DNA of 61,575 bases from Sporolactobacillus sp. CQH2019 (GCF_028765345.1 NZ_JARAJZ010000017.1:297-61871); one strand, 5' to 3'; shown: positions 37,492-51,164, counted from the stretch's first letter. Notes: a model not told the origin generated them from the sequence alone. A program made the numbers and translations.

Positions 37492-37860
37492 ATGATTCAA
37501 CAGGAAAGCCGTTTGAAAGTCGCCGATAATTCAGGCGCCCGCGAAGTCCTGACCATTAAGGTTCTGGGAGGATCCGGTCGCAAGACAGCGAATATCGGCG
37601 ACGTGATTGTTGCTTCGGTCAAACAAGCCACACCAGGTGGCGTTGTTAAGAAGGGCGAAGTGGTTAGAGCGGTCGTTGTCCGCACAAAGCAGGGTGTCAG
37701 GCGTTCGGACGGTTCCTACATTCGTTTTGACGAGAATGCAGTCGTTCTAATCCGCGATGACAAGAGCCCGCGCGGAACACGAATTTTCGGGCCCGTTGCC
37801 CGTGAACTGCGTGACAACCAGTTTATGAAAATTGTATCGCTGGCACCGGAAGTACTGTAA
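37492..37860 (+). CDS. rplN: Ribosomal protein L14
   Basis: A subunit-interface protein that contacts 16S rRNA. The 122-aa product starts [20 protein letters not shown] and has exactly the usual length. GGGAGG lies upstream. Confidence 0.98.
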   Translation: MIQQESRLKVADNSGAREVLTIKVLGGSGRKTANIGDVIVASVKQATPGGVVKKGEVVRAVVVRTKQGVRRSDGSYIRFDENAVVLIRDDKSPRGTRIFGPVARELRDNQFMKIVSLAPEVL

Positions 37861-37896
37861 ATATGAATGGTCAGGGAAAAGGAGGTGGCACTTAAC

Positions 37897-38226
37897 ATGG
37901 CGAAACTGCATGTGAAGAAAGGCGATAAGGTTCAGGTGATTTCCGGCAAAGACAAGGGCAAGCAGGGTGTGATTCTCGCGGCTTATCCGGCAAAGGAACG
38001 CGTGGTTGTCGAAGGCGTCAACATCGTGAAGAAACACTCAAAACCGAATCAGGCGAGCCCTCAGGGCGGGATTCTGGAACGCGAGGCACCGATTCACGTA
38101 TCAAATGTTATGCTGCTTGATCCAACAACAAATAAGCCGACACGGGTAGGCCACAAAATAGTAGACGGAAAGAAAGTACGTGTTTCTAAAAAAACAGGCG
38201 AAGTTATAGATAAAATAGATAAATAA
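37897..38226 (+). CDS. rplX: Ribosomal protein L24
   Basis: An early assembly protein. The 109-aa product carries an N-terminal KOW motif ([20 protein letters not shown]). The start behind AAAGGAGGTG gives [11 protein letters not shown]; the upstream ATG at 37867 would precede the ribosome binding site and is rejected. Confidence 0.97.
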   Translation: MAKLHVKKGDKVQVISGKDKGKQGVILAAYPAKERVVVEGVNIVKKHSKPNQASPQGGILEREAPIHVSNVMLLDPTTNKPTRVGHKIVDGKKVRVSKKTGEVIDKIDK

Positions 38227-38251
38227 GACGTCTCTGAAAGGAGGTAAAAGC

Positions 38252-38791
38252 ATGGGCCGTTTCAAAGAAAAATACGAAAAAGAAGTTGTCCCTGCTTTAA
38301 CTGATAAATTTAACTATACATCAGTCATGCAGGTCCCAGAAATCAAGAAGGTCGTTATTAACATGGGCGTGGGCGAAGCTGTTCACAATTCCAAGGTTCT
38401 GGACAGCGCGGTCGAAGATCTGACTGCATTGTCGGGGCAGAAGCCTGTCATCACTCGTGCAAAGAAGTCCATCGCCGCTTTTAAGCTGCGCGAAGGTGTG
38501 CCGATCGGTGCAAAAGTAACACTCCGAAAAGATCGTATGTATGATTTCCTGGATAAACTGATCGCCGTAGCCCTGCCTCGGGTTCGCGATTTCCGCGGCA
38601 TTTCAAAGAAGGCATTCGACGGCCGCGGGAATTATACACTGGGCATTCGTGAACAGTTGATTTTCCCGGAAATTGATTACGATAAAATCGACAAAGTGCG
38701 CGGCATGGATATTGTCATTGTCACATCGGCAAAAAGCGACGAAGAGGCATCGGCTTTGCTGACATTGCTTGGCATGCCGTTTGCAAAATAA
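38252..38791 (+). CDS. rplE: Ribosomal protein L5
   Basis: It binds 5S rRNA and contacts the P-site tRNA. The 179-aa product starts [20 protein letters not shown] and has the usual length. AAAGGAGG lies upstream. Confidence 0.98.
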   Translation: MGRFKEKYEKEVVPALTDKFNYTSVMQVPEIKKVVINMGVGEAVHNSKVLDSAVEDLTALSGQKPVITRAKKSIAAFKLREGVPIGAKVTLRKDRMYDFLDKLIAVALPRVRDFRGISKKAFDGRGNYTLGIREQLIFPEIDYDKIDKVRGMDIVIVTSAKSDEEASALLTLLGMPFAK

Positions 38792-38814
38792 TAATCGAAA
38801 AGGAGGTATGAACC

Positions 38815-39000
38815 TTGGCAAAAAAATCAATGCTTGTATCCGCACATCGACCGAAAAAATTCAAAGTGCAGGAATACACACGCTGCGAACGCTGCGGACG
38901 TCCTCATTCGGTTCTCAGGAAATTTAAATTATGCAGAATTTGCTTCCGTGAGCTCGCGTATAAGGGACAGATTCCCGGCGTCAAGAAATCCAGCTGGTAA
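38815..39000 (+). CDS. rpsZ: Ribosomal protein S14, zinc type
   Basis: The 61-aa form of S14 with a zinc ribbon: Cys24, Cys27, Cys40 and Cys43. The start is TTG behind AAAGGAGGT. A zinc-independent S14 paralogue, if present, is not in this window. Confidence 0.97.
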   Translation: MAKKSMLVSAHRPKKFKVQEYTRCERCGRPHSVLRKFKLCRICFRELAYKGQIPGVKKSSW

Positions 39001-39033
39001 AATAATAGGTAATAGGGAAGGAGGTCGATTTGC

Positions 39034-39432
39034 ATGGTCATGACAGATCCTATTGCAGATATGCTGACCCGTATTCGTAACGCAAACGTTGTTCGGCACG
39101 AACAAATTGAGCTGCCCGGTTCCAGAGTCAAGAGAGAAATCGCCGAAATTCTGAAACGTGAAGGGTTTATAAAAGATGTTGAATATGTGGAAGACAACAA
39201 GCAGGGCGTGCTCCGTTTGTTCCTGAAATACGGCGGCAATAAAGAGCGCGTGATTTCAGGGCTGAAGAGAATCAGCAAACCGGGACTGCGCGTTTATGCA
39301 AAAGCGGATGAAGTTCCGAAGGTCCTGGGCGGTCTGGGCATTGCTATTGTCTCGACATCAAAGGGAATCATTACGGATAAGGAAGCCCGTCAGCAGCGGG
39401 TTGGCGGAGAAGTACTTGCCTACGTTTGGTAA
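39034..39432 (+). CDS. rpsH: Ribosomal protein S8
   Basis: A primary 16S rRNA binder and, in several bacteria, translational repressor of the spc operon. The 132-aa product starts [18 protein letters not shown]; a second in-frame ATG lies two codons on. GGAAGGAGG precedes it. Confidence 0.97.
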   Translation: MVMTDPIADMLTRIRNANVVRHEQIELPGSRVKREIAEILKREGFIKDVEYVEDNKQGVLRLFLKYGGNKERVISGLKRISKPGLRVYAKADEVPKVLGGLGIAIVSTSKGIITDKEARQQRVGGEVLAYVW

Positions 39433-39459
39433 TCTGGAAACAAGAATGGAGGTGTTCCC

Positions 39460-39996
39460 ATGTCTCGTATTGGTTTACGGCCGACAGTCATTCCTGATGG
39501 CGTGACGGTCACGATTGACGGTCAGAAAGTGACGGTCAAAGGACCTAAGGGTGAATTATCGCACAGCTTTCACCCGGACATGATCATTAAGCATGAAAAT
39601 AATGAAATCAGAGTCGCCAGACCTGATGATTCTAATCAGCATCGCGCTCTGCACGGAACAACCAGCAGCCTGATCAGCAATATGGTTGAAGGGGTAACCA
39701 AGGGATATACAAAGAACCTTGAGCTTGTCGGTGTCGGTTATCGAGCAAACAAACAGGGTAAAAATCTGATCCTGAATGTCGGTTATTCCCATCCTGTGGA
39801 AATTGTTCCGGAACAGGGTATCGAAATCAATGTGGAAGGCAACAACAAAGTAATCGTAAGCGGCATTGACAAACAGCGTGTCGGCGAAGTTGCAGCAAAC
39901 ATCCGCTCGGTTCGCTCACCTGAACCTTATAAGGGCAAGGGTATCCGCTATGAAGGCGAACATGTTCGCCGTAAAGAGGGCAAAACAGGTAAGTAA
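39460..39996 (+). CDS. rplF: Ribosomal protein L6
   Basis: A two-domain protein near the sarcin-ricin loop. The 178-aa product starts [20 protein letters not shown] and ends with the [20 protein letters not shown] segment characteristic of L6. Confidence 0.98.
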   Translation: MSRIGLRPTVIPDGVTVTIDGQKVTVKGPKGELSHSFHPDMIIKHENNEIRVARPDDSNQHRALHGTTSSLISNMVEGVTKGYTKNLELVGVGYRANKQGKNLILNVGYSHPVEIVPEQGIEINVEGNNKVIVSGIDKQRVGEVAANIRSVRSPEPYKGKGIRYEGEHVRRKEGKTGK

Positions 39997-40087
39997 GTTC
40001 AGCCGTTTTGCGGAGGCTGCATGATTTCGCTTGCCGCGCCGCCGGTTTTGCGGTTCACAAATGATAAGAAGAAAGGAGCGATAGTGC

Positions 40088-40450
40088 ATGATTACCAAAA
40101 AGGATAAAAATGCTATTCGCAAAAAGAGGCATCTGCATGTTCGCCGCCGTGTTGTGGGGACGGCAGAACGCCCACGTTTAAATGTTTTTCGATCATCCAA
40201 GAATATATATGCTCAGTTAATCGATGACAGCAAGGGCGTGACGCTTGCTTCTTCTTCAACGGTCGACAAAGCATTTGATCTCGAAAAAGGCAGCGATGTT
40301 GAAGCTGCGAAAAAAATCGGTGAACTGATCGGCCAGCGTGCTCTGGAGAAGGGCATTGAAACCGTCGTTTTTGATCGGAGCGGCTATCTCTATCATGGGC
40401 GCGTCAAAGCTCTTGCTGACGGCGCACGAGAAGCCGGACTTAAATTCTAA
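40088..40450 (+). CDS. rplR: Ribosomal protein L18
   Basis: A 5S rRNA-binding protein. The 120-aa product has the basic N-terminus [19 protein letters not shown] and the family length. The 91-nt gap after rplF is larger than most gaps in this block, but no promoter was convincing there. Confidence 0.97.
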   Translation: MITKKDKNAIRKKRHLHVRRRVVGTAERPRLNVFRSSKNIYAQLIDDSKGVTLASSSTVDKAFDLEKGSDVEAAKKIGELIGQRALEKGIETVVFDRSGYLYHGRVKALADGAREAGLKF

Positions 40451-40468
40451 TTACAAGGAGGGGAATCC

Positions 40469-40969
40469 ATGGCTAACAATGAACGCAACAAATCAGAATT
40501 TGAAGAACGCGTCGTGACGATCAACCGTGTCGCAAAAGTAGTAAAAGGCGGACGCCGCTTCCGTTTCGCCGCATTGGTTGTTGTCGGCGATAAGAAGGGC
40601 AATGTCGGTTTCGGACAGGGAAAGGCCCATGAAGTGCCGGAAGCGATCCGTAAAGCGATTGAAGACGCGAAGAAGAATGTATTTAACGTACCGATTGTCA
40701 ATACAACGATTCCGCATCAGGTCGTCGGACATTCCGGGGCCGGAAGCGTACTCTTGAAGCCTGCTTCAGAAGGTACCGGAATCATTGCGGGCGGGCCTGT
40801 CCGTGCCGTACTTGAGCTTTCGGGACTGGGAGACATTCTTTCGAAATCGCTCGGGTCGAACAACCCGATCAATATGGTCCGTGCAACCGTCGAAGGCCTG
40901 AAAAGCCTGAAACGTGCCGAACATGTTGCCAAACTTCGCGGAAAATCTGTTGAAGAACTGTTGGGATAA
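40469..40969 (+). CDS. rpsE: Ribosomal protein S5
   Basis: A 30S fidelity protein beside S4. The 166-aa product has the N-terminal dsRBD-like domain with the [20 protein letters not shown] loop, the site of spectinomycin-resistance changes elsewhere, and it looks wild-type. ACAAGGAGG lies upstream. Confidence 0.98.
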   Translation: MANNERNKSEFEERVVTINRVAKVVKGGRRFRFAALVVVGDKKGNVGFGQGKAHEVPEAIRKAIEDAKKNVFNVPIVNTTIPHQVVGHSGAGSVLLKPASEGTGIIAGGPVRAVLELSGLGDILSKSLGSNNPINMVRATVEGLKSLKRAEHVAKLRGKSVEELLG

Positions 40970-40981
40970 GGGGGGAGCAAA

Positions 40982-41170
40982 ATGGCGAAAAAATTGGAAA
41001 TCACCCTCAAGCACAGTGTAATCGGCCGTCCTGAATCACAACGGGTGACGGTAAGAACGCTTGGTCTTAGAAAAACCTATCAGACAGTCATTCAGGAAGA
41101 CAATCCCGCTATTCGCGGTATGATCCGGAAAGTCTCCCATCTGCTGACGGTTCATGAACTGGACGATTAA
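40982..41170 (+). CDS. rpmD: Ribosomal protein L30
   Basis: A small 50S protein. The 62-aa product starts [30 protein letters not shown] precedes the ATG, and only 12 nt separate it from rpsE. Confidence 0.96.
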   Translation: MAKKLEITLKHSVIGRPESQRVTVRTLGLRKTYQTVIQEDNPAIRGMIRKVSHLLTVHELDD

Positions 41171-41202
41171 TGGAAAAATATTGAGAACAAGGAGGTGCCA
41201 AG

Positions 41203-41642
41203 ATGAAACTCCATGAATTAAAACCGGCCGAAGGTTCCCGTTTCAGCAGAAAAAGAGTCGGCCGCGGATATGGTTCCGGACTTGGCAAAACGTCCGGCCG
41301 AGGACAAAAGGGACAGAAGGCCCGTTCAGGCGGTAATGTCCGTCCTGGTTTTGAAGGCGGACAACTGCCTTTGCTGCAGACGTTGCCGAAAAGGGGATTC
41401 AAGAATCCGACCCGCAAGGTTTATTCAATTGTCAATCTTGATAAATTGAATCGTTTTGAAAACGGAACGGAAATCACACCGGAACTCTTGCTTGAAACGC
41501 GCGTCGTCAGAAAACTGAATGACGGCATCAAGATTCTGGGTACGGGCAAACTGGAAACGAAACTGACCGTCAAAGCGCAAAAATTTTCTGCTTCTGCCAA
41601 AGAGGCAATTGAAGCTGCCGGCGGAAACGTTGAGGTGATTTG

Positions 41643-41643
<1 letters not shown>
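41203..41643 (+). CDS. rplO: Ribosomal protein L15
   Basis: A late-assembly 50S protein. The 146-aa product has the Gly/Arg-rich N-terminus [20 protein letters not shown] and a globular C-terminal half. Its TGA stop is immediately followed by the secY ATG. Confidence 0.97.
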
Positions 41644-44363
<2,720 letters not shown>

Positions 44364-44379
44364 GTGAAGGTGATGATTG

Positions 44380-44703
44380 ATGGGAAGTGATCAGGCACCA
44401 CTGCCTGTTCCCGGTCAGCTTGCTCGTGTTTTGAAAGGGAAAGAAACCGGCTCTTATTTTGTGGTTGTGCGACTTCTCGATCGCCGTTTCGTTGAAATTG
44501 CGGATGGAGACAGACGCAGATTCGACAATGCAAAGAAGAAGAACATCAGCCATCTTGATCTTCAATCATATGTGTCCGCCGAAGTTCAGAAAAGCCTGCG
44601 CGAAACCGGACGCGTGACAAATGGAAAACTGCGTTTTGCCATCGCGCATTATTTAGATGAAGAAGTCAGTAACAAGAGGAAGGGTGAGTCAGCCGATGGC
44701 TAA
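44380..44703 (+). CDS. ybzG: KOW-domain RNA-binding protein
   Basis: The 107-aa product has an N-terminal KOW-like segment ([20 protein letters not shown]) and a C-terminal helical tail with [16 protein letters not shown]. It occupies the ybzG position between map and infA and resembles L14e-type RNA-binding domains. The role is unknown. A TTG three bases earlier is in frame; ATG is preferred. Its stop lies within infA. Confidence 0.8.
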   Translation: MGSDQAPLPVPGQLARVLKGKETGSYFVVVRLLDRRFVEIADGDRRRFDNAKKKNISHLDLQSYVSAEVQKSLRETGRVTNGKLRFAIAHYLDEEVSNKRKGESADG

Positions 44704-44914
44704 GGAAGATGTCATTGAAGTTGAAGGCACCGTTATCGAACCACTGCCGAATGCAATGTTTCGTGTCGAGCTGGAAAATGGTCATAAAATTTTAGCTCAT
44801 GTATCCGGAAAAATACGAATGCATTTCATCCGCATTCTGCCCGGAGACAAAGTAACGGTTGAACTGTCGCCGTATGATGTATCGCGGGGCCGCATAACTT
44901 TCAGGCATAAATGA
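44696..44914 (+). CDS. infA: Translation initiation factor IF-1
   Basis: It binds the 30S A site during initiation. The 72-aa S1-type OB-fold protein starts [20 protein letters not shown] and is exactly the usual length. It overlaps the preceding gene by 8 nt. Confidence 0.97.
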   Translation: MAKEDVIEVEGTVIEPLPNAMFRVELENGHKILAHVSGKIRMHFIRILPGDKVTVELSPYDVSRGRITFRHK

Positions 44915-44954
44915 GCAGGAGATGCTCTGCAGTGTATATAAGGAGGGTTCAACA

Positions 44955-45068
44955 ATGAAGGTAAGACCATCCGTGAAAAAGATGTGTGAAAAATGCAAGA
45001 TCGTCCGCCGAAAAGGTGTTGTGATGGTTATTTGTGAAAATCCGAAACACAAACAAAGACAAGGATGA
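44955..45068 (+). CDS. rpmJ: Ribosomal protein L36
   Basis: The smallest ribosomal protein, 37 aa, starting [20 protein letters not shown]. It is the zinc type with Cys11, Cys14, Cys27 and His32. AAGGAGGG precedes the ATG. It is shorter than usual ORF cut-offs. Confidence 0.97.
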   Translation: MKVRPSVKKMCEKCKIVRRKGVVMVICENPKHKQRQG

Positions 45069-45089
45069 AAGAAGGAGGTGTTTTAACAG

Positions 45090-45455
45090 ATGGCCCGTAT
45101 TGCAGGTATTGACATTCCAAGAGAGAAACGAGTCGTTATTTCGCTGACCTATATATACGGTATCGGACTGACGACGGCCAAGAAGATCCTGGCGGAAGCA
45201 AAAGTCTCTGAAGATACACGTGTCCGCGATTTGACTGAAGAAGAACAGACACGTATTCGCGAAGTCGTCGATCACTATCGCGTGGAAGGGGATCTTCGCC
45301 GGGAAGTTTCTCTGAATATCAAAAGGCTGATCGAAATCGGTTCATATAGAGGTATCCGGCATCGCCGCGGGTTGCCTGTCCGCGGACAGAATACGAAAAA
45401 TAATTCGCGCACACGCAAAGGTCCAAAGCGCACGATGGCAAATAAAAAGAAATAA
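45090..45455 (+). CDS. rpsM: Ribosomal protein S13
   Basis: A 30S head protein forming bridges with the 50S subunit. The 121-aa product starts [20 protein letters not shown] and ends with the basic tail after [26 protein letters not shown] lies upstream. Confidence 0.98.
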   Translation: MARIAGIDIPREKRVVISLTYIYGIGLTTAKKILAEAKVSEDTRVRDLTEEEQTRIREVVDHYRVEGDLRREVSLNIKRLIEIGSYRGIRHRRGLPVRGQNTKNNSRTRKGPKRTMANKKK

Positions 45456-45475
45456 GCAAGGAGGGTTAAGCATTT

Positions 45476-45865
45476 ATGGCAAAACAACAACGTACGCGCA
45501 AGCGCCGTATCAAGAGAAATGTCGAAAGCGGAGTGGCTCATATTCGTTCGACATTTAATAATACAATTGTGACGATTACCGACCCGCATGGCAACGCGAT
45601 TTCCTGGGCGAGTGCAGGCGGTCTCGGATTCAAGGGCTCGAGAAAATCGACGCCGTTCGCCGCGCAGACCGCAGCTGAAGCAGCCGGGAAAAGCGCGCTG
45701 GATAACGGTATGAAGACGATCGAGGTCTCTGTCAAGGGACCGGGTGCCGGCCGGGAAGCCGCTATTCGTGCTCTGCAGGCAGTCGGGCTTGAAGTGACAA
45801 CGATCCGTGACGTGACTCCCGTTCCCCACAATGGCTGCCGTCCGCCGAAACGCCGTCGTGTCTGA
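45476..45865 (+). CDS. rpsK: Ribosomal protein S11
   Basis: A platform protein near the mRNA exit. The 129-aa product has the [19 protein letters not shown] segment and ends [12 protein letters not shown] as in all bacterial S11. The 163-nt gap before rpoA contains a TATAAT-like hexamer at 45898, but its -35 element is poor. Confidence 0.98.
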   Translation: MAKQQRTRKRRIKRNVESGVAHIRSTFNNTIVTITDPHGNAISWASAGGLGFKGSRKSTPFAAQTAAEAAGKSALDNGMKTIEVSVKGPGAGREAAIRALQAVGLEVTTIRDVTPVPHNGCRPPKRRRV

Positions 45866-46028
45866 TCTGCGGGTGTATAGCTCGCAATCAATCTGTTTAT
45901 AATGCTATTAAAATAAACGTGATGATACCGATGCAAGAAGCACGCCGTAAGCCCTAAGGAGCATTAATCGGGAAACTTTGGCCGGCGTCGACCGGAGTTT
46001 TGACGTTTTGAAGGAGGGTTCTTGTTTG

Positions 46029-46973
46029 ATGATTGAGATCGAAAAGCCAAGGATCGATACGGTTGAATTGGCAGACGACGGAAGTTACGGAAAGTTTGTT
46101 GTTGAACCGCTCGAACGTGGGTACGGCACGACTCTGGGTAATTCTTTGCGTCGAATTTTACTTTCTTCCCTCCCAGGCGCGGCTGTTACAACAGTTCAGT
46201 TTGATACTGTGCTTCATGAATTTTCCACCATCGAAGGCGTTGTAGAAGATGTAACGGCGATTATTCTGAATATCAAGAAACTGGCATTGAAATTGTATTC
46301 AGATGAGGAAAAGACACTGGAAATCGATGTTCAAAGAGAAGGCAAAGTGACAGCCGCCGACATAAATCATGATAGCGATGTAGAAATTCTGAATCCGGAT
46401 CTGGAAATTGCTACCCTGGCCAAGGGTGCTCATTTTCATGTACGGATGCTGGCCAAAAAAGGACGCGGGTATGTCCCTGCTGAGGGAAACAAGTCCGATG
46501 ACCTGCCGATCGGTGTCATTCCGATTGACTCAATTTATACACCGATCTCCCGTGTAAACTATCAGGTTGAAAAGACGCGGGTCGGCCAGGTTGCCAATTA
46601 TGACAAACTGACGCTTGATGTCTGGACCGACGGCAGCATTCGTCCGGAAGAAGCTGTATCGCTCGGTGCCAAGATTTTGACTGAGCACCTGAATATTTTT
46701 GTCGGTTTAACCGATCAGGCGCAAAAAGCGGAGATCATGATCGAAAAAGAAGAAGACCAGAAAGAAAAAGTGCTTGAAATGACGATTGAGGAGCTGGATC
46801 TGTCGGTTCGCTCCTATAACTGTCTGAAGCGTGCCGGAATCAACACGGTTCAGGAACTCACTCAGAAAAGTGAAGAAGACATGATGAAGGTCAGAAATCT
46901 GGGTCGCAAGTCGCTTGAGGAAGTGGAAGAAAAGCTGAATGATCTCGGCCTTGGGCTGAGAGTCGAAGAATAG
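46029..46973 (+). CDS. rpoA: RNA polymerase alpha subunit
   Basis: It assembles RNA polymerase and contacts UP elements and activators. The 314-aa product has the N-terminal dimerisation domain ([20 protein letters not shown]), an acidic linker (about 228-242) and the C-terminal domain. The ATG at 46029 behind AAGGAGGG gives [14 protein letters not shown]; the longer upstream frame is rejected. Confidence 0.98.
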   Translation: MIEIEKPRIDTVELADDGSYGKFVVEPLERGYGTTLGNSLRRILLSSLPGAAVTTVQFDTVLHEFSTIEGVVEDVTAIILNIKKLALKLYSDEEKTLEIDVQREGKVTAADINHDSDVEILNPDLEIATLAKGAHFHVRMLAKKGRGYVPAEGNKSDDLPIGVIPIDSIYTPISRVNYQVEKTRVGQVANYDKLTLDVWTDGSIRPEEAVSLGAKILTEHLNIFVGLTDQAQKAEIMIEKEEDQKEKVLEMTIEELDLSVRSYNCLKRAGINTVQELTQKSEEDMMKVRNLGRKSLEEVEEKLNDLGLGLRVEE

Positions 46974-47048
46974 CCAATGGACATGGAACATTTTTCTTTT
47001 TTGCGCAAAAAAGAAAGAGTCAGGACAGTACAAAGGAGGTACAGGTAG

Positions 47049-47414
47049 ATGGCATATGTTAAACTGGGGCGGGATTCGGCTGCGAGGAAAGCCCTGTTCC
47101 GCGATCTGGCAACCGATTTAATTATAAATGAACGGATTCAGACGACGCATTCCAAAGCCAAAGCGCTTCGGTCCGTCGTTGAAAAGATGATCACCCTGGG
47201 TAAACGCGGCGACCTTCACGCACGTCGTCAGGCCGCTGCATTTATTCGCGATGAAGTGGCCGATCAGGAATCCGGTCAGAAGGCGCTGCAAAAATTGTTC
47301 GACGATATAGCGAAACGCTATGAAGATCGTCAGGGCGGATATACACGGGTACTGAAAGTCGGCCCGCGCCGCGGCGACGGTTCTGAGATGGCGATCATTG
47401 AACTGGTCAAATAA
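47049..47414 (+). CDS. rplQ: Ribosomal protein L17
   Basis: A 50S protein near the tunnel exit. The 121-aa product starts [28 protein letters not shown] precedes the ATG. Last gene of the ribosomal block; a terminator follows. Confidence 0.97.
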   Translation: MAYVKLGRDSAARKALFRDLATDLIINERIQTTHSKAKALRSVVEKMITLGKRGDLHARRQAAAFIRDEVADQESGQKALQKLFDDIAKRYEDRQGGYTRVLKVGPRRGDGSEMAIIELVK

Positions 47415-47427
47415 GTATCTCTGATGA

Positions 47428-47471
47428 AGGGCAGAAGCACGGTTCTGGCGAGCCGGTTTTCTGCCTTTTTT
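47428..47471 (+). terminator. Terminator after rplQ
   Basis: Arms AGGGCAGAA and TTCTGCCTT with an inner hairpin are followed by six T residues. The interval from here to ecfA1 (47472-47716) has no gene and no promoter I can support. Confidence 0.85.
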
Positions 47472-47716
47472 CACACAGGCAGGCATTGATCATCATGCAT
47501 GTGCACATGCATGACCGGGCGGTGGATTCGCCGGCCGGGAAAAGTCTTTTGAATCCTGATTATCCGCGGAAAAGGGGCGGATGAAGGCCGCCCGCAAAAC
47601 AAATCTCTGTGGTCGGGAAATTGCAGAGAAAACGGCGCCGGGAGCACTGAAACAGCGGTGTTTCCGGGATACATAGAGAACGCTGACAGGCGGGCCGAGA
47701 GGAGCGGTGGAAAATC

Positions 47717-48556
47717 ATGGTGAAAATTATTGAAGTCGGCGGACTGTATTATCGCTACAATGAAGATCAGCCATGGGTGCTCCATGATCTTAATTTTTCG
47801 GTGAATAAGGGTGAATGGCTGGCGATCATCGGGCACAACGGTTCCGGTAAATCGACACTTGCAAAATGTCTGAACGGCCTGATTGTTCCCCAAAAAGGTA
47901 CAGTCCGCATCGGCGGATTTGATACAAGCAATGAAGAGACGATCTGGGATATCCGGCGGATGGTCGGCATGGTCTTCCAAAATCCGGATAACCAGTTTGT
48001 CGGAGCTACGGTCCGCGACGATGTAGCTTTCGGCATGGAAAATAACGGCATTCCCCGTGAGGAGATGATCAGGCGGCTCTCGGAGGCGCTCCGGTTTGTT
48101 AAAATGGAGCGGTTCGCCGACAGCGAACCGCACCGGCTGTCCGGCGGTCAGAAGCAGCGTGTTGCCATCGCGGGTATTATTGCACTTCAGCCGCTGATTA
48201 TCATTCTGGATGAGGCGACTTCGATGCTTGATCCGGAAGGACGGAAAGACATGATCAGGACGATGCGCTATCTGAACAGGGAGCGCCGGCTGACCGTTTT
48301 GTCGATTACACATGATCTGAGCGAGGCCGTCTATGCCGATCGGATGATCGTGATGAATCAGGGAGAAATTGTCCGTGAAGGCTCCCCGCGCGACATATTT
48401 CAGGCACCGGAATTTCTGGAAAAAATAGGGCTTGATTTGCCGTTTACCGTCAAACTCGGTCACATTTTGCATGAAAAAGGAATTCCTCTGACCGATGCCG
48501 CTTTATCTCAGGAAGAGTTGGTGAATGAGCTATGGACATTACGCTCGAACATGTGA
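47717..48556 (+). CDS. ecfA1: EcfA1, ECF transporter ATPase
   Basis: An energising ATPase of the energy-coupling-factor vitamin/metal uptake system. The 279-aa protein has Walker A GHNGSGKST at 39-47, the signature LSGGQKQRV and Walker B IIILDEATSMLD. It overlaps ecfA2 by 25 nt and forms an A1-A2-T module; substrate-binding S components are encoded elsewhere, which is normal for group II ECF systems. Confidence 0.96.
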   Translation: MVKIIEVGGLYYRYNEDQPWVLHDLNFSVNKGEWLAIIGHNGSGKSTLAKCLNGLIVPQKGTVRIGGFDTSNEETIWDIRRMVGMVFQNPDNQFVGATVRDDVAFGMENNGIPREEMIRRLSEALRFVKMERFADSEPHRLSGGQKQRVAIAGIIALQPLIIILDEATSMLDPEGRKDMIRTMRYLNRERRLTVLSITHDLSEAVYADRMIVMNQGEIVREGSPRDIFQAPEFLEKIGLDLPFTVKLGHILHEKGIPLTDAALSQEELVNELWTLRSNM

Positions 48557-49404
48557 CACATGTTTATAATCCAAGAACACCCTTTGAGCGGCTTGCCATC
48601 GACGACGTGAATCTGTTTATCCCTTCAGGATCTTTCACTTCGATCATCGGACAGACGGGTTCGGGAAAATCAACACTGGTCCAGCATATTAACGGGCTTC
48701 TGAAACCGTCCAAAGGCCGGATCAGCGCAGGTAAAATGACGATTGAAGCCGATGGGAAAAAATCGGATTTAAAAGCGCTCAGAGAAAAGGTAGGGTTTGT
48801 TTTTCAGTATCCGGAGCATCAATTATTCGAAGAAACGATCATTAAAGACGTTTGCTTCGGACCGATGAATTTCGGGGTATCCGCTGCGGAGGCGACGACC
48901 CGGGCGGAGGAGAGCCTGAACCTTGTCGGCTTGCCGTCTTCGTATTGGCACCGTTCCCCGTTTGACTTGAGCGGCGGTCAGATGCGGCGTGTGGCGATCG
49001 CCGGCGTGCTCGCCATCCATCCTGAGGTGATCATTCTGGATGAACCGACGGCGGGTCTGGATCCGCAGGGGAGAAGGGAAATCCTTCATCTGTTTGATAA
49101 ATTGCACAAGGAATTCAACCTGACGCTGATTATGGTCACCCACAACATGGGGGACGCGGCTCTTTACTCCGATCAGGTCGTCGTTATGGCTGACGGCCGT
49201 CCGGTCATGGTCGGCAAACCGGAAAAAGTTTTTGCCAGAGAAGAAGAGCTGCGCAAGATAGGGCTCGATGTGCCGGAGACTATGATGTTTTTGGACAAGT
49301 TAGCTGCGAAATTCGGCGCCGGCCGGATACCGCCTGTTTTTACCATCCAGGAAACGGCCGACAGAGTGATGCGGCTTTTGAATGGAGGTTCTGAAAATGT
49401 TTAA
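48532..49404 (+). CDS. ecfA2: EcfA2, ECF transporter ATPase
   Basis: The second ATPase of the ECF module. The 290-aa protein has Walker A GQTGSGKST at 40-48, the signature LSGGQMRRV and Walker B VIILDEPTAGLD, with a longer C-terminal part. It overlaps both neighbours, so the three subunits are translationally coupled. Confidence 0.96.
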   Translation: MDITLEHVTHVYNPRTPFERLAIDDVNLFIPSGSFTSIIGQTGSGKSTLVQHINGLLKPSKGRISAGKMTIEADGKKSDLKALREKVGFVFQYPEHQLFEETIIKDVCFGPMNFGVSAAEATTRAEESLNLVGLPSSYWHRSPFDLSGGQMRRVAIAGVLAIHPEVIILDEPTAGLDPQGRREILHLFDKLHKEFNLTLIMVTHNMGDAALYSDQVVVMADGRPVMVGKPEKVFAREEELRKIGLDVPETMMFLDKLAAKFGAGRIPPVFTIQETADRVMRLLNGGSENV

Positions 49405-50191
49405 CTTGATTATCGGTCAGTACGTACCGATGGAATCCTTTGTTCACAAACTTGATCCGCGTTCAAAACTAGTCAGCGTCTTACTCTTTGTCGTCGTTGT
49501 TTTCCTGGCTGACAATTGGCAGACCTACGGATTGGTGACCCTTTTCTGCCTGGCCGGTATTTATTTTTCAAAAGTTCCGCTTCGCTTTATTTGCCGGGGG
49601 CTGCAATCCATTCTGTTCATTGTTCTGGTGACCTTTATACTGAACCTGTTCTTCACGGCGGGCGGCCCGCTCCTTTTTAGCATGGGCTGGCTGCACATTT
49701 ATCTTAATGGACTCATTCAATCTATTTTTATTTCGATCCGTCTTCTGGTCATTATTGTTGTCGCCACTCTGCTGACGCTGACGACATCCCCGATCGAAAT
49801 CACAGACGGAATGGAAACGCTGCTCGCACCTCTGAAAAAAATTAAATTGCCGGTTCATGAATTTGCACTGATGATGTCGATCTCACTGAGATTCATTCCG
49901 ACTCTGCTTGAGGAGACTGAAAAGATCATGAAGGCGCAGGCGGCGAGAGGATCGGATTTTACAAGCGGTTCGCTGAAAAATCGCGTGAAAGCTATTGTCC
50001 CGCTCCTTGTCCCGCTGTTCGTCGGTGCTTTCAAACGTGCTGAAGATCTGGCAATGGCGATGGAAGCGAGAGGGTATCGCGGCGATATCGGACGTACAAA
50101 GCTTCGCAGGCTGGTCTGGACCTGGCGGGATACGCTGCTGCTGATCGTGTTTGCTTTCCTTACGGCCTTATTGATCATGATACGAAGCTAG
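49397..50191 (+). CDS. ecfT: EcfT, ECF transporter transmembrane subunit
   Basis: The membrane scaffold that links the two ATPases to S components. The 264-aa protein has several membrane helices (from about residue 25) and the coupling motif region with AQAARGSDF and AMEARGYRG, the two Ala-Arg-Gly elements that contact the ATPases. The ATG at 49397 follows TGGAGG inside ecfA2. Confidence 0.96.
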   Translation: MFNLIIGQYVPMESFVHKLDPRSKLVSVLLFVVVVFLADNWQTYGLVTLFCLAGIYFSKVPLRFICRGLQSILFIVLVTFILNLFFTAGGPLLFSMGWLHIYLNGLIQSIFISIRLLVIIVVATLLTLTTSPIEITDGMETLLAPLKKIKLPVHEFALMMSISLRFIPTLLEETEKIMKAQAARGSDFTSGSLKNRVKAIVPLLVPLFVGAFKRAEDLAMAMEARGYRGDIGRTKLRRLVWTWRDTLLLIVFAFLTALLIMIRS

Positions 50192-50206
50192 ATTGCAGGT
50201 GAAAGC

Positions 50207-50947
50207 ATGGCAAAACTGAAATGTACGGCGGCCTATGACGGTTCCCGTTTTTTCGGGTATCAGGTACAGCCCGGAAAACGTACCGTGCAAAGAGAGATCG
50301 AAACGGCTCTGTCAAGAATTCATCACGGCCGGACAATAAAAATTACAGCTTCCGGCCGGACCGATCGCGGAGTTCATGCCGTCGGCCAGGTTTTTCATTT
50401 TGAAAGCCCGCTTAATATTCCGTCCGTGAACTGGACAAAGGCGCTCAACAGCCTTCTTCCTGATGACATCTATATAGACCGGACGGAAAATGTACCTCCG
50501 GATTTCCATGCCCGCTTTGATGTAAAAATGAAGGAGTACCGCTACAGGCTGCTGACCCGCCCGCAACCGGATCTGTTCCGCCGATTCTACACGCTTCACG
50601 TAAAATCCTCTCTTGATTTGCAAAAAATGAATGAGGCCGCCGGATTTATAATCGGAACCCACGATTTTTCATGTTTCTGTGCGGCGAATACAGATGTCAA
50701 AGATAAGGTCAGAACGGTGTATCATCTGGACGTTCATCGGGAAGGAGAGGATGAGACGGTCATCCGTATCGTCGGCAGCGGGTTTCTTTATCAGATGGTC
50801 CGAATTATTACCGGAACTTTGATCGCTGTCGGTATGCATGAGCTTCAGCCGGAGGCGCTCCCCGATATTATTGCGGGCAGAGACCGCGGGGCTGCGCCCA
50901 AAACGGCCCCCGCCCGCGGTCTGACGCTGTGGCGGGTCACTTACTAG
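50207..50947 (+). CDS. truA: tRNA pseudouridine(38-40) synthase
   Basis: It makes pseudouridine at positions 38-40 of tRNA anticodon arms. The 246-aa protein has the catalytic Asp53 in the motif SGRTDRGVHA. It lies 15 nt after ecfT, as in Bacillus. Confidence 0.97.
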   Translation: MAKLKCTAAYDGSRFFGYQVQPGKRTVQREIETALSRIHHGRTIKITASGRTDRGVHAVGQVFHFESPLNIPSVNWTKALNSLLPDDIYIDRTENVPPDFHARFDVKMKEYRYRLLTRPQPDLFRRFYTLHVKSSLDLQKMNEAAGFIIGTHDFSCFCAANTDVKDKVRTVYHLDVHREGEDETVIRIVGSGFLYQMVRIITGTLIAVGMHELQPEALPDIIAGRDRGAAPKTAPARGLTLWRVTY

Positions 50948-51135
50948 CAGAATGATTCAAAAATAATGGATGCAGGAAGATGTTCAGGGCATATTGCTAT
51001 AGAATTAATTAAGTTGAAGCTTTATGAAACGGTCCGCTGGAAATCGCTTGCGCCTGTCATTTTTCCAGAGCGGATGTCTTGGCTGTATGTTTTGAATCGG
51101 ATGACCGGTGCCCCTTCCGGGTGTTGCCGGCCTGC

Positions 51136-51164
51136 TTGACAAAGGGTCTCCAATGTTATAAGAT
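51136..51164 (+). promoter_or_regulatory. rplM-rpsI promoter
   Basis: TTGACA (51136-51141) and TAAGAT (51159-51164) are 17 bp apart. The 50948-51135 stretch before it shows nothing I can name. Confidence 0.7.

Noticed and set aside
45875-45903. A promoter before rpoA
   Set aside because: TATAAT at 45898-45903 is good, but the -35 position (GTATAG) is poor; with continuous gene packing upstream, readthrough is the simpler view.
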